This document shows, one piece after another, positions 54,939-63,013 of a DNA stretch of 64,000 nucleotides. Position numbers and translations under genes: made by a program. This stretch comes from Runella limosa DSM 17973 (GTDB lineage: Bacteria; Bacteroidota; Bacteroidia; Cytophagales; Spirosomataceae). The notes beneath the pieces are model-generated. The model made no database searches. It was given only the letters and a program-made list of their open reading frames with translations, and was not told the origin of the DNA. Each line of letters begins with the position of its first letter. Position 1 is the first letter of the stretch. The DNA lies in contig NZ_KI519421.1 of assembly GCF_000482465.1 (NCBI RefSeq), positions 409,680 to 473,679 on the forward strand, in the 5' to 3' direction.

Positions 54939-55400
54939 TTATGAAAGCGGTGGAATGCGCAACACCTGACCTGGGTAAATTTTGTCAGGGTGAGTCAACA
55001 TTGGCTTGTTTGCTTCAAAGATAATTTCGTACTTCATTGGGTCTCCGTAGTACTTAGCCGAGATTTTAGAAAGCCAATCGCCTTCTACAACTGTGTGATA
55101 CTGAGCCTCTGGTGCTGGTTCTGCCACTTCCATCTTGTTGTCAACAGCTTCCACGCCTTCAACGTTTCCTACTGCCAACGCGATTTTTTCGGCGTCTTCT
55201 TGTTTCGCAACTTCACCTTCGATAATAACGGTGTGACCCGCTACTTTTACAATAAGTTTATTGTAAGGCAAGCCCAACGTTTTTACGTGTTGTAACAACG
55301 CGCCTGCTTTGAGTTCCGCAACTTTTTCAGGTGCTGCTGCTGGTTCGTCTTTGCCGAAGATTTTTTCTCCAACACCCTTAAAAAATGACATGAGTCCCAT
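54939..55400 (-). CDS. BON and LysM domain protein (YgaU-like)
   Basis: A 153-aa protein with a BON domain (about 40-95; VKTLGLPYNKLIVKVAGHTVIIEG, AVGNVEGVEAVDNKMEV) and a C-terminal LysM peptidoglycan-binding domain (about 104-150; YHTVVEGDWLSKISAKYYGD, PDKIYPGQVLRIPPL). E. coli YgaU has the same layout, is induced under stress, and binds potassium. No clear signal peptide is present, so cellular location is uncertain. It has its own consensus promoter and terminator. Confidence 0.94.
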   Translation of the reverse strand: MGLMSFFKGVGEKIFGKDEPAAAPEKVAELKAGALLQHVKTLGLPYNKLIVKVAGHTVIIEGEVAKQEDAEKIALAVGNVEGVEAVDNKMEVAEPAPEAQYHTVVEGDWLSKISAKYYGDPMKYEIIFEANKPMLTHPDKIYPGQVLRIPPLS

Positions 55401-55449
55401 GGTTGAAAAAGATTTTGTTTGGTTTATACTATATTTGATTCACAAGGCT

Positions 55450-55480
55450 CAAATCTAAGTGTTTTTTAAGTCCTTGCAAA
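55450..55480 (-). promoter_or_regulatory. Consensus Bacteroidota promoter of the BON-LysM gene
   Basis: On the minus strand TTTG (55480-55477), a 19-base spacer and TAGATTTG (55457-55450) match the consensus in both boxes and spacing. The start codon is at 55400, so the leader is about 40-45 bases. Confidence 0.6.
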
Positions 55481-55520
55481 TCGTTAGACCGTTATTTTAG
55501 TTTTAAGTCACACAAAAGGT

Positions 55521-56510
55521 ATGAAAATTGCATTTTTCAGTTCAAAAATCTACGATAAAATCTATTTTAACCGCTACAATACATACCATGAGTTAAAATA
55601 CTTTGAAAATCCCCTCAATGCCGAAAGTGTTGATTTGACCAACGGCTACGACGGGGTATGCGTCTTTGTCAATGACCAACTCAACGCCGAAGTCATTGCA
55701 CAACTCGCCGCGCGAAACATCAAAATCATCGCCCTACGCTGTGCGGGTTTCAACAACGTGGACTTGCAAGCCGCTCAAAAACACGGCATTGCTGTCGTTC
55801 GTGTCCCTGCCTACTCACCTCACGCCGTGGCCGAACACGCCGTGGCGCTCATCATGACGCTTAATCGTAAAACGCACAAAGCTTACAACCGCGTCCGCGA
55901 AGGCAATTTTTCGTTGGAACGCCTCACAGGTTTTGATTTGTACGGAAAAACCGTCGGTGTCGTCGGAACGGGAAAAATTGGCGAGGCTTTTGCCTTTATT
56001 ATGAAAGGGTTTGGGTGCAAAGTACTGGCTTATGACATTCATCCCAACCCTGTCCTTATCAATGCAGGAATTCAATTTGTGGAATTAGACAAGCTATTTG
56101 CCCAATCGGATATTATTTCACTCCACTGCCCGCTTACGCCCCAAACCAATCGCCTCATTAACAGCGAGTCGCTCGAAAAAATGAAACCCAATACCATGCT
56201 CATCAATACAAGTCGCGGCGGGCTTATCGACACCAAAGCGGTTATTAATGCATTGAAAAATGGCAAATTGGGCTATTTGGGCATTGATGTCTATGAACAA
56301 GAAGCCGATTTGTTTTTTAATGATTTTTCGGAAAGCATCATCCAAGACGACATGCTGATGCGGCTAATGAGTTTCCCAAATGTGCTGATTACGGCGCACC
56401 AAGGCTTTTTTACCGAAGAAGCCCTCACCCAAATCGCTCAAGTGACGTTGCAAAATCTAGCGGATTTTGAACAGGGTCAACTCAATGAAACAACGACTTT
56501 AGTGAGTTAA
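55521..56510 (+). CDS. D-2-hydroxyacid dehydrogenase (D-lactate dehydrogenase-like)
   Basis: A 329-aa NAD-dependent enzyme that reduces 2-oxoacids such as pyruvate to D-2-hydroxyacids. It has the NAD motif VGVVGTGKIGEAFAFIMKGF, the substrate/catalytic region ISLHCPLTPQTNRLI, NTSRGGLIDTKAVI (catalytic Arg) and the Glu and His of VYEQEADLFF and ITAHQGFFTEEAL. Similarity is closest to the fermentative D-lactate dehydrogenase branch. It stands alone, divergent from the BON-LysM gene and followed by palindromic repeats. Confidence 0.95.
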   Translation: MKIAFFSSKIYDKIYFNRYNTYHELKYFENPLNAESVDLTNGYDGVCVFVNDQLNAEVIAQLAARNIKIIALRCAGFNNVDLQAAQKHGIAVVRVPAYSPHAVAEHAVALIMTLNRKTHKAYNRVREGNFSLERLTGFDLYGKTVGVVGTGKIGEAFAFIMKGFGCKVLAYDIHPNPVLINAGIQFVELDKLFAQSDIISLHCPLTPQTNRLINSESLEKMKPNTMLINTSRGGLIDTKAVINALKNGKLGYLGIDVYEQEADLFFNDFSESIIQDDMLMRLMSFPNVLITAHQGFFTEEALTQIAQVTLQNLADFEQGQLNETTTLVS

Positions 56511-56517
56511 TCTGTTC

Positions 56518-56590
56518 GGGGTTAGGAGTAACCCCATTCGCTCGTCAGCGGTCGGGTTAGGAGTAACCCGACCCACACGTTACCCGACCT
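56518..56590. repeat. Two palindromes with GGAG loops (GGGTTAGGAGTAACCC family)
   Basis: GGGGTTA-GGAG-TAACCCC (56518-56535) and GGTCGGGTTA-GGAG-TAACCCGACC (56550-56573, 10-bp stem) are followed by a partial copy, GTTACCCGACC, near 56579. They have no T-run and lie between two co-directional genes. Confidence 0.8.
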
Positions 56591-56634
56591 GCACGTTCCT
56601 AATTCCCCATTCTTAATTCCCAATACCTCAACCC

Positions 56635-57597
56635 ATGTTTTCATCAACCAACCCTCGCTACTTTCTTATCGCTACTCTTATGTTGTTGCTAACTTGTTAC
56701 CACCTAGCTTCAGCTCAACCCAACGTTCCCAATACCAAAATTGACAAAAAACTTACGGCCCTCTTGCAACAAGCAATCAAAGGCCACGAGGGGAACGTGG
56801 GAGTCTATGTTCGGAACTTAAAAACCAACAAAATCGTCGAAATCAACGCCGATACCCTTTTTCCAACGGCCAGCATGATTAAAGTACCTATTCAGTGCGG
56901 ACTGTTTGACAAAATCAGTAAAGGTGAATTAAAATACAACGCCATTCTTACCTACAAAGATTCGTTACACTACGATGATGGGATCGTTGGCTCACTCAAA
57001 GACGGCGCAAAAATTCCGTTAAGCGAAGTGGTAATGCTTATGGAAACCGTCAGCGACAATACGGGCAGCCTTTGGTGCCAAGCTTTAGCGGGAGGCGGAA
57101 AAAGTATCAACGAATGGTTGGACAAAAATGGCTTCACGGCCACCCGTGTCAATTCGCGCACGCCTGGCCGCGAAGCCAATCGTACGCGCTACGGTTGGGG
57201 GCAAACCAGTCCACGCGAAATGGCGGAACTTATCGCGATGATTCGCGCGGGAAAAGCCGTCAGCCCCGACGCCTCCGACCGAATGTACCGCAACCTTACT
57301 CGTCAGTACTGGGATGGGGAAGGCCTCTCTCAACTTCCTCCCGAAATCAAAACCGCTTGTAAAAATGGAGCCGTCAACCGTTCGCGTTCTGAGGCGGTGT
57401 TGGTTCACGCGCCGCACGGTGAATACGTTTACTGCGTCATTACCAAAAACAACAAAGACGAGAGCTGGACGTCCAACAACGCAGGCTATGTTTTACTTCG
57501 AAAAGTAGCAAAAGCGCTTTGGACGTATTACGAACCTAAGTACAATTGGACTCCTCCTTTGAATTTTGAAAAATGGTACCAAGAGGCCGTTGAATAA
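56635..57597 (+). CDS. Class A beta-lactamase-like serine hydrolase
   Basis: A 320-aa exported protein (signal peptide to about 28, LASAQ) of the class A beta-lactamase/penicillin-recognising fold. The motifs are Ser-Lys in TASMIKVPIQ, SDN in VSDNTGS, an omega-loop-like segment with Glu (RTPGREANRTRYG) then GQTSPREMAELI, and the third box KNGAVNRS in place of KTG. The KTG to KNG change and unusual omega loop argue against a classical drug-inactivating enzyme, though that activity cannot be excluded. It may be a periplasmic peptidase or esterase. Confidence 0.88.
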   Translation: MFSSTNPRYFLIATLMLLLTCYHLASAQPNVPNTKIDKKLTALLQQAIKGHEGNVGVYVRNLKTNKIVEINADTLFPTASMIKVPIQCGLFDKISKGELKYNAILTYKDSLHYDDGIVGSLKDGAKIPLSEVVMLMETVSDNTGSLWCQALAGGGKSINEWLDKNGFTATRVNSRTPGREANRTRYGWGQTSPREMAELIAMIRAGKAVSPDASDRMYRNLTRQYWDGEGLSQLPPEIKTACKNGAVNRSRSEAVLVHAPHGEYVYCVITKNNKDESWTSNNAGYVLLRKVAKALWTYYEPKYNWTPPLNFEKWYQEAVE

Positions 57598-57604
57598 ATA
57601 CAAA

Positions 57605-58519
57605 ATGATTGTATCGAAGAAAATAAAAACGTTTTCTACCCATGAGTTTATGGACAGGTTTTTCGTTCCTGAACCCGAACTCCAAGTAATGAAGCGCCCA
57701 GAGTACGGCATTTTTTTTAGTATGGAGGTACAAGAGTTAATCAAGTTATCCAAACTTCCCGTACCTCCCTCACGCTCCACTACCCACATTCTTATTTATC
57801 TTACCTCGGGGGTTGCCACCATGAAAATCGGTCTTCATGAGGTTCAAATTGAAGCTAATCAATGCCTCGTTGTGCCCGCAGGACAAGTATTTTCGTTTGA
57901 GCAATATGAAGTTAATGAAGGATTTATCACCGTTTTTAGCACCGACTTCTTGATTGGAAAAATCGGCAGTAAAGAGCTGATAGAACAGTTTGAATTTCTT
58001 ACGCTGTGGGGCAACCCTAAGATTAAGCCTAGCTCCGAAAGTGCCCCTCTCCTTCGCCTATTGTTTGAACGGATTTTGAAAGAATATCAGCAAAATGGCT
58101 TACTAAGCCCACTTATTCAGCCGTTTTTCACTTCGATATTGTGTGAACTTAATACAGCCTATCAACCTCTCGCTCAAGGAAAAAGCAGCTCTGCCATTCA
58201 GTTAACCAACGGATTTAAAGCATTGCTCTATCAACACATTCGAAGTAAACACCGCGTGAGTGATTATGCACATCTGCTCCACGTTACCCCCAATCACCTC
58301 AACAAAATAGTGAAAGAAGTTACGTCCAAATCGCCCTCTAAGTGGATTGACGAAACCCTCGTGTTGGAGGCGAAAGTATTGCTATTTCAGAGTAAATATT
58401 CCATAAGCGAGATTAGCGCGGAGCTTGGTATTTACGATGCTTCCTATTTTAGCCGATTATTTAAAAAGTACGTAGGAACCTCTCCCGCTTCTTTTCGGCA
58501 AATGATTGATTTATCCTAG
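57605..58519 (+). CDS. AraC-family transcriptional regulator
   Basis: A 304-aa regulator. An N-terminal cupin-type sensor (about 15-140; THILIYLTSGVATMKIGLHE, QCLVVPAGQVFSFEQYEV) precedes a C-terminal AraC HTH pair (about 215-300; RVSDYAHLLHVTPNHLNKIVKE, SISEISAELGIYDASYFSRL, FKKYVGTSPASFRQM). I chose the ATG at 57605, as the longer frame overlaps the upstream gene. The target is unknown; the membrane-protein gene 66 bases downstream is an obvious candidate. Confidence 0.92.
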   Translation: MIVSKKIKTFSTHEFMDRFFVPEPELQVMKRPEYGIFFSMEVQELIKLSKLPVPPSRSTTHILIYLTSGVATMKIGLHEVQIEANQCLVVPAGQVFSFEQYEVNEGFITVFSTDFLIGKIGSKELIEQFEFLTLWGNPKIKPSSESAPLLRLLFERILKEYQQNGLLSPLIQPFFTSILCELNTAYQPLAQGKSSSAIQLTNGFKALLYQHIRSKHRVSDYAHLLHVTPNHLNKIVKEVTSKSPSKWIDETLVLEAKVLLFQSKYSISEISAELGIYDASYFSRLFKKYVGTSPASFRQMIDLS

Positions 58520-58585
58520 TTCTAAACGAGCTCGTCCTACTTTCCGAGGAACGTTTAAACGACCTTTGCCAAAAATAAATGACGT

Positions 58586-59050
58586 ATGTATTCATCACTC
58601 CTTTTTTTACATTCGGCCATTCGTTGGCTGGTTGTTCTAACCTTAGTATTTTCCATCATTCGAGCCATTTTAGGGCTTAGGCACTTGCAAGTATTCACCA
58701 AAACCGACAATGCGCTTCGCCACTGGACAGCTACTACCGCTCATATTCAATTGATGCTCGGGCTATGGCTTTACAGCGAAAGTCCGATTGGTACCTACTT
58801 TTTGAAGCATGTAAAAGCCAGTTTCAGCTCGCTGGATGTATCTTTTTTTGGATTGATTCATCCTTTGCTGATGTTCGCGGCCGTTGTAGTTGTGACGATA
58901 GGTTCAGCCCTAACCAAACGTAAACAAAGCGATAGAGAGAAATTTAGAACCATGCTGTTTTGGTTTGCGCTCACCCTCCTACTCATTTTTGTTGCCATCC
59001 CTTGGCCATTTTCACCGCTTTCTTCTCGGCCTTTATTCAGAACATTCTAA
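58586..59050 (+). CDS. Four-helix membrane protein with conserved-looking His residues
   Basis: A 154-aa inner-membrane protein with four helices: LHSAIRWLVVLTLVFSIIRAIL, WTATTAHIQLMLGLWLY, LIHPLLMFAAVVVVTIG and MLFWFALTLLLIFVAIPW. One or more His lie in or beside three helices (LHSAIRW, LRHWTATTAHIQL, GLIHPLLMF), a layout found in b-type haem proteins. It is not recognised beyond this. It follows the AraC gene on the same strand and may be its target (inference). Confidence 0.82.
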   Translation: MYSSLLFLHSAIRWLVVLTLVFSIIRAILGLRHLQVFTKTDNALRHWTATTAHIQLMLGLWLYSESPIGTYFLKHVKASFSSLDVSFFGLIHPLLMFAAVVVVTIGSALTKRKQSDREKFRTMLFWFALTLLLIFVAIPWPFSPLSSRPLFRTF

Positions 59051-59112
59051 CCCTAATTATGTATGAAATCATTCATTACGACCTCGGTAGGTCGGCTACG
59101 GCTTGTTAGACA

Positions 59113-59155
59113 AAAAAATACCCCGAAAAAACTGTTGAGCCTTTTCGGGGTAAAA
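59113..59155. terminator. Bidirectional terminator
   Basis: TACCCCGAAAA pairs with TTTTCGGGGTA across a 13-base loop. A-runs on the left and AT-rich sequence on the right serve the convergent membrane-protein and aminotransferase genes. Confidence 0.85.
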
Positions 59156-59177
59156 ATATATTCGTTAACGCCGTTGA

Positions 59178-60395
59178 TTAATACAACTTCGCTACGGCTT
59201 CTGCGATACGACGACAAGCTTCTGTTAAATTCTCATCCGAAGCAGCCGTAGAAATACGCATACAGTTAGGAGCACCGAAGCCCGAACCAGCTACCGTTGC
59301 AACAAACGCTTCGTTTAACAACCACATACAGAAATCATCTGAATCGTTGATGGCTGTTTTACCGTCAGTTTTGCCAAAATAGTAGCTAATGTCAGGGAAA
59401 GCGTAAAACGCTCCTTGTGGCATATTTACTTTAAAGCCTGGGATTTCTTTCAACAAACCAACCACCAAATGACGGCGACGGTCGTAAGCCTCGCACATTT
59501 CTTTGGCGGCATCTTTAGGACCTGTGATGGCAGCCAAAGCAGCACGCTGTGAAATTGAACCCGTTCCTGAAGTTACTTGGCCTTGCAATTTTTCTACCCC
59601 ATCGGCAATCCATTTAGCGGCACCGATGTAACCGATACGCCATCCTGTCATGGCATAGCCTTTCGCTACTCCGTTAACCGTAACCACACGGTCGTGGATT
59701 TCGGCTACCGAACCAATACTAAAGTGGCCTTGTGGTGTAAAGTTGATGTATTCGTAGATTTCGTCGGCCAACACATATACATTTTCGTATTTGGCAATCA
59801 CCGCTGCCAATGCACGGAGTTCTTCTTCGCTATATACCGAACCCGTTGGGTTGTTAGGAGAAGCAAACATTACTACTTTGGTACGGCTCGTGATAGCCGC
59901 TTCCAGTTGCTCAGGTGTTACTTTAAAATCATTTTCAAAGCTACCATCCACAATCACCGATTTTCCTTCGGCCAACTTCACCATTTCGGAATAGCTCACC
60001 CAGTAAGGTGACAAAATCAGCACTTCGTCGCCTGGGTTTACCAATACCTGAATCACGTTAGCCAACGAATGTTTTGCACCCGTTGAAACCACAATATTTT
60101 CAGGTTTCCAATTTATGTTATTTTCGTTATTGAACTTATCAGCAATGGCTTTGCGCAAATCGGCATAACCTGCCACTGGCGAATAGCCGTGATAGCCTTC
60201 GTCGATGGCTTGCTTTGCAGCTTCGCAGATGTGCTTGGGGGTCTTGAAGTCGGGCTCACCAACGCTCAAGCTAATCACTTTATGACCTTGTGCGGCTAGT
60301 TCGCGCGCTTTTTTGGTCATTCCCAACGTAGAAGACTCTTCTAACGCGTTAATGCGGTCGGCCAAAACACTGGCCGTTTCTACAACAGCAGACAT
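59178..60395 (-). CDS. aspC: Pyridoxal-phosphate aminotransferase, aspartate type
   Basis: A 405-aa class I aminotransferase that transfers amino groups between aspartate (or aromatic amino acids) and 2-oxoglutarate. It has HKVISLSVGEPDFKTPKHI, YSPVAGYADLRKAIADKF, SPNNPTG, LADEIYEYI, the PLP-Lys segment VAKGYAMTGWRIGYIGA and the Arg of PNCMRISTAASDE. The ATG at 60395 gives the family N-terminus MSAVVETASVLADRINAL. It could also handle phenylalanine/tyrosine, matching phhA and hppD 2 kb away, but that is only positional. Confidence 0.95.
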   Translation of the reverse strand: MSAVVETASVLADRINALEESSTLGMTKKARELAAQGHKVISLSVGEPDFKTPKHICEAAKQAIDEGYHGYSPVAGYADLRKAIADKFNNENNINWKPENIVVSTGAKHSLANVIQVLVNPGDEVLILSPYWVSYSEMVKLAEGKSVIVDGSFENDFKVTPEQLEAAITSRTKVVMFASPNNPTGSVYSEEELRALAAVIAKYENVYVLADEIYEYINFTPQGHFSIGSVAEIHDRVVTVNGVAKGYAMTGWRIGYIGAAKWIADGVEKLQGQVTSGTGSISQRAALAAITGPKDAAKEMCEAYDRRRHLVVGLLKEIPGFKVNMPQGAFYAFPDISYYFGKTDGKTAINDSDDFCMWLLNEAFVATVAGSGFGAPNCMRISTAASDENLTEACRRIAEAVAKLY

Positions 60396-60422
60396 AGTAA
60401 GTTGTTTTAAAAAATTTGCGCG

Positions 60423-60430
60423 CAAAATTA
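60423..60430 (-). promoter_or_regulatory. aspC: -7 box (TAATTTTG) of the aminotransferase gene
   Basis: TAATTTTG on the minus strand, 27 bases before the start codon, matches the consensus. The -33 element is not evident. Confidence 0.45.
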
Positions 60431-60483
60431 CGATTATATGCAAAAAAAACCTATTTTTATTTCAATTTTATCAACTACAACCC

Positions 60484-60960
60484 ATGTCTATTGCGTATTT
60501 GCAAACGCCCCTCGGAGTAGCTCACATTGAAGGTGACGACGAAGGCATCCAAAAAGTAACCATTACCAACGACGCCTTCCCTTCCGTCGAAGCCCCAATC
60601 TGTGAGGTAGTTCAAAGCTGTGTAGCCCAATTAAAAGAATATTTTGAGGGGAAACGCCAAGTCTTTGACTTAAAACTAAACCCCAAAGGAACCGAATTTC
60701 AACGACGGGTTTGGCAAGAACTAGTGCTTGTTCCTTTTGGTCGTACCAACTCTTACTTAGAACTTTCGAGGCGACTAGGCGATGAAAAAGCCATCCGTGC
60801 CGTGGCCGCCGCCAATGGCAAAAATCCCATTTGGCTCATTGTACCCTGCCACCGCATCATTGGCTCCGACGGTAGCCTTACGGGCTACGCAGGTGGACTT
60901 TGGCGAAAAAAATGGCTCATTGAGTTTGAAAAAGGAGGATTGCAGGGAAGCCTGTTCTAA
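60484..60960 (+). CDS. ogt: Methylated-DNA-[protein]-cysteine S-methyltransferase
   Basis: Suicide repair protein that moves alkyl groups from O6-guanine to its own cysteine. The 158 residues have the C-terminal DNA-binding domain (GTEFQRRVWQELVLVPFG, SYLELSRRLGDEKAIRAVAA) and the active site IPCHR-like IVPCHRIIGSDGSLTGYAGG. The ATG at 60484 gives a normal Ogt length. It is divergent from the aminotransferase gene. Confidence 0.96.
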   Translation: MSIAYLQTPLGVAHIEGDDEGIQKVTITNDAFPSVEAPICEVVQSCVAQLKEYFEGKRQVFDLKLNPKGTEFQRRVWQELVLVPFGRTNSYLELSRRLGDEKAIRAVAAANGKNPIWLIVPCHRIIGSDGSLTGYAGGLWRKKWLIEFEKGGLQGSLF

Positions 60961-60970
60961 CCTCCTCTCA

Positions 60971-61012
60971 TAAAAAAATAGGCTTTACAAGCCATTGAAA
61001 CTTGTAAAGCCT
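60971..61012 (-). terminator. Terminator downstream of the fasciclin gene
   Basis: A 12-bp perfect stem, AGGCTTTACAAG with CTTGTAAAGCCT, is followed on the minus strand by seven T after one A. It lies between the convergent ogt and fasciclin genes. Confidence 0.85.
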
Positions 61013-61037
61013 AACTGTAAGCGAGCCTACCTTTCTA

Positions 61038-61592
61038 CTACGAACCTGCACCTGGCATAACCACAGTGTCTATCACGTGAATGACGCCGTTACTTTGATA
61101 TACGTCCTTAATAGTAACCATTGACATTCCGCCTTTCTCGTCGGTAAGTACCAATTTTTTACCCTTCATCATTGCTTTGAGTGAGCCCCCTTGTACAGTT
61201 TTGAAAGTGGCCGTTCCGCCACCAGCTTTGATGGCATCTGCGATGGCTTTTGAGTCCATTTTACCCGCCACTACGTGATACGTCAAAATCGTAGTAAGTG
61301 TACCTTTGTTTTCTGGCTTTACCAACGTCTCAACTGTTCCCGCAGGCAATTTGTCAAAAGCGGCATTCGTAGGAGCAAAAACCGTAAATGGACCTGCACT
61401 TTGCAAAGTTTCTACCAACCCAGCGGCTTTCACGGCTGCGACTAGCGTCGTATGATCTTTAGAATTAACTGCATTTTGCACGATGTTTTTCGACGGATAC
61501 ATCGGAGCTCCACCTACTTCAACTGTTTTTTCTTGTGCAAAAGATGCGTTGAAAATAAACGCTGACACGAGCAACATTACTAGCTTTTTCAT
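61038..61592 (-). CDS. Secreted fasciclin (FAS1) domain protein
   Basis: A 184-aa exported protein with a signal peptide (ending ASFAQ) and one FAS1 domain (about 45-180). The H1 motif is GPFTVFAPTNAAFDKLPAGT, followed by LTTILTYHVVAGKM and the H2 motif NGVIHVIDTVVMPG. FAS1 proteins mediate adhesion or bind small ligands at the cell surface. The motif MYPSKNIVQNAVNSKDH near the N-terminus is typical of Cytophagales members. It is a single-gene unit. Confidence 0.95.
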   Translation of the reverse strand: MKKLVMLLVSAFIFNASFAQEKTVEVGGAPMYPSKNIVQNAVNSKDHTTLVAAVKAAGLVETLQSAGPFTVFAPTNAAFDKLPAGTVETLVKPENKGTLTTILTYHVVAGKMDSKAIADAIKAGGGTATFKTVQGGSLKAMMKGKKLVLTDEKGGMSMVTIKDVYQSNGVIHVIDTVVMPGAGS

Positions 61593-61939
61593 TCTGTTTG
61601 TAATTTGGTTTTTTTATGGATTGTTCAAATGTGAATTACAAACAGACTTACGGCCATTGGTCAGCGCTTAGATTTGAAGAGGATTATTTTTCTTGAAGTT
61701 TCTTTGAAATTATTTTTCAAAATATTGATTATCAGTATTTTATTAATCAAAAAAAATAAACGAGTAGAGCGTTGATTGCGTTTCTTTAAAATTTTCCCCG
61801 CAGATTATCACAGATTTAATGTCGCAGATTTCCGCAGATGAATCGCTTTACGAAGCCCTTTTTCAGCGAAAATTTGCCTTTGTATTAGTCAGCGGCTTCT
61901 GCGGATAAAAAATGAAACTATTTAGAAGAAGTCAGAAAA
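61593..61939. other. 347-base gene-free gap
   Basis: AT-rich upstream region of the fasciclin gene. It carries a CGCAGATT-type repeat (61797-61905) and no convincing ORF or promoter. Confidence 0.6.
61797..61905. repeat. CGCAGATT-type dispersed repeat
   Basis: Three CGCAGAT cores in direct orientation (CCGCAGATTATCACAGATT, TCGCAGATTTCCGCAGATG) are followed by CAGCG...TTCTGCGGA, in reverse sense. This is the same core family as the 99-bp tandem repeat at 48449-48676 but is not an exact copy. Confidence 0.7.
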
Positions 61940-61972
61940 TAAAAAAGCCTTCCAATTTGGAAGGCTTTTTTG
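61940..61972 (-). terminator. Terminator of the tRNA-Ser/tRNA-Pro transcript
   Basis: A 13-bp stem (AAAAAAGCCTTCC with GGAAGGCTTTTTT) lies directly after the 3' end of tRNA-Pro on the minus strand. Confidence 0.88.
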
Positions 61973-62047
61973 TCGGGATGGCAAGATTCGAACTTGCGAC
62001 CTCCTGGTCCCAAACCAGGCGCGATGACCGGACTACGCTACATCCCG
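61973..62047 (-). tRNA. tRNA-Pro (anticodon TGG)
   Basis: A 75-base cloverleaf on the minus strand. Acceptor stem CGGGATG/CATCCCG with discriminator A, anticodon stem CCTGG-TTTGGGA-CCAGG with anticodon TGG (positions 34-36), and T loop TTCGAAT. No encoded CCA. tRNA-Ser lies 21 bases upstream, so both are probably one transcript. Confidence 0.93.
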
Positions 62048-62068
62048 ATTCCTGCTATTTCAAGCAAG

Positions 62069-62155
62069 CGGAGGGAGAGGGATTCGAACCCTCGGTACCC
62101 TTGCGAGTACGGCAGTTTAGCAAACTGCTGGTTTCAGCCACTCACCCATCTCTCC
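62069..62155 (-). tRNA. tRNA-Ser (anticodon GCT)
   Basis: An 87-base class II tRNA on the minus strand. Anticodon stem GCAGT-TTGCTAA-ACTGC with anticodon GCT, a long variable arm (TACTCGCAAGGGTA), T loop TTCGAAT and discriminator G. The acceptor stem GGAGAGA pairs with TCCCTCC except for one A-C mismatch at 5:68. No encoded CCA. Confidence 0.92.
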
Positions 62156-62269
62156 GTTTAAAGGCTGAACGATAAGTTAAAACCGCGTTGGTTTGTTGTT
62201 TATCGAGGCGCAAATATAGCGGTTCTGAAATGTTTAAAACAAATTTTTCACAAAAAAACTTACTTTTTT

Positions 62270-62995
62270 TTACACCAAAAAGTGCGTTTCCGTTAAAACA
62301 GCCTCAATATCAGGCACTGAACGATACAATTCTTCAAAAGAATTTATGACAAAATAATGGTCCTGAAATCGGTCAATATGATAAGAAGCAGCTAAAAGCT
62401 CTCTGACGTCAAAACGAATTTTGGGAACATCCGCGCGGAGGCAATAGGTACTTTCGCCAATCGAGGACAAAATACCTCCCCCATAAATTTTGAGTCGGTT
62501 TTCTTCTTGAATCAACCCAAACTCCACCGTGTACCAGTATAAGCTCCCGATTTGCTCAATGGCTTCGGGGACGTCCAGCCACCGCAACGCCACTTTACTT
62601 AACTCCGACATAAAATCACAAAACGGCTGGTGCGCCAACAGTGGCACGTGTCCAAATGTATCGTGAAACATATCGGGCTCTTCCAAATAATCCAATTGCT
62701 CGGGTGTTCGTAACCAAGTTGAAGCTGGAAATTTTTGGTTGGCCAATAATTCAAAAAAATCACGTTTGGGAATCAAGCCCGTCACAGGCTCCACCTCCCA
62801 ACCCGTCAGCGCGCGCAGGCGTGGGTTGGTTTCGGTTTCAAAATTAGGGATACGGTCGGCGACAAAGCCCACTCTTTTGATTCCTTTTAGGTATGTTTTG
62901 CTCGCCATAAGCGGCAATTGTTCCATCTGCCGCTCAAACAACGTCCTCCATACGTGGTGGTCGCTGGGCGAATAGTTATTAAAATCCTGCTGCAT
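62270..62995 (-). CDS. phhA: Phenylalanine 4-monooxygenase
   Basis: Iron- and pterin-dependent hydroxylation of phenylalanine to tyrosine. The 241 residues cover the catalytic aromatic-amino-acid hydroxylase core only. They include TGWEVEPVTGLIPKRDFFE, the iron ligands His-x4-His in MFHDTFGHVPLL, and the third ligand Glu in LYWYTVEFGLIQE. There is no ACT regulatory domain, as usual in bacteria. The hppD gene lies 18 bases upstream on the same strand, so the two form a phenylalanine/tyrosine catabolic operon. Confidence 0.96.
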   Translation of the reverse strand: MQQDFNNYSPSDHHVWRTLFERQMEQLPLMASKTYLKGIKRVGFVADRIPNFETETNPRLRALTGWEVEPVTGLIPKRDFFELLANQKFPASTWLRTPEQLDYLEEPDMFHDTFGHVPLLAHQPFCDFMSELSKVALRWLDVPEAIEQIGSLYWYTVEFGLIQEENRLKIYGGGILSSIGESTYCLRADVPKIRFDVRELLAASYHIDRFQDHYFVINSFEELYRSVPDIEAVLTETHFLV

Positions 62996-63013
62996 TGTTT
63001 TACCTGTTAGGTG

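Noticed and set aside
61912-62175. ORFs of 63 and 87 aa on the plus strand
   Set aside because: They run antisense through tRNA-Pro and tRNA-Ser and are a common spurious call.
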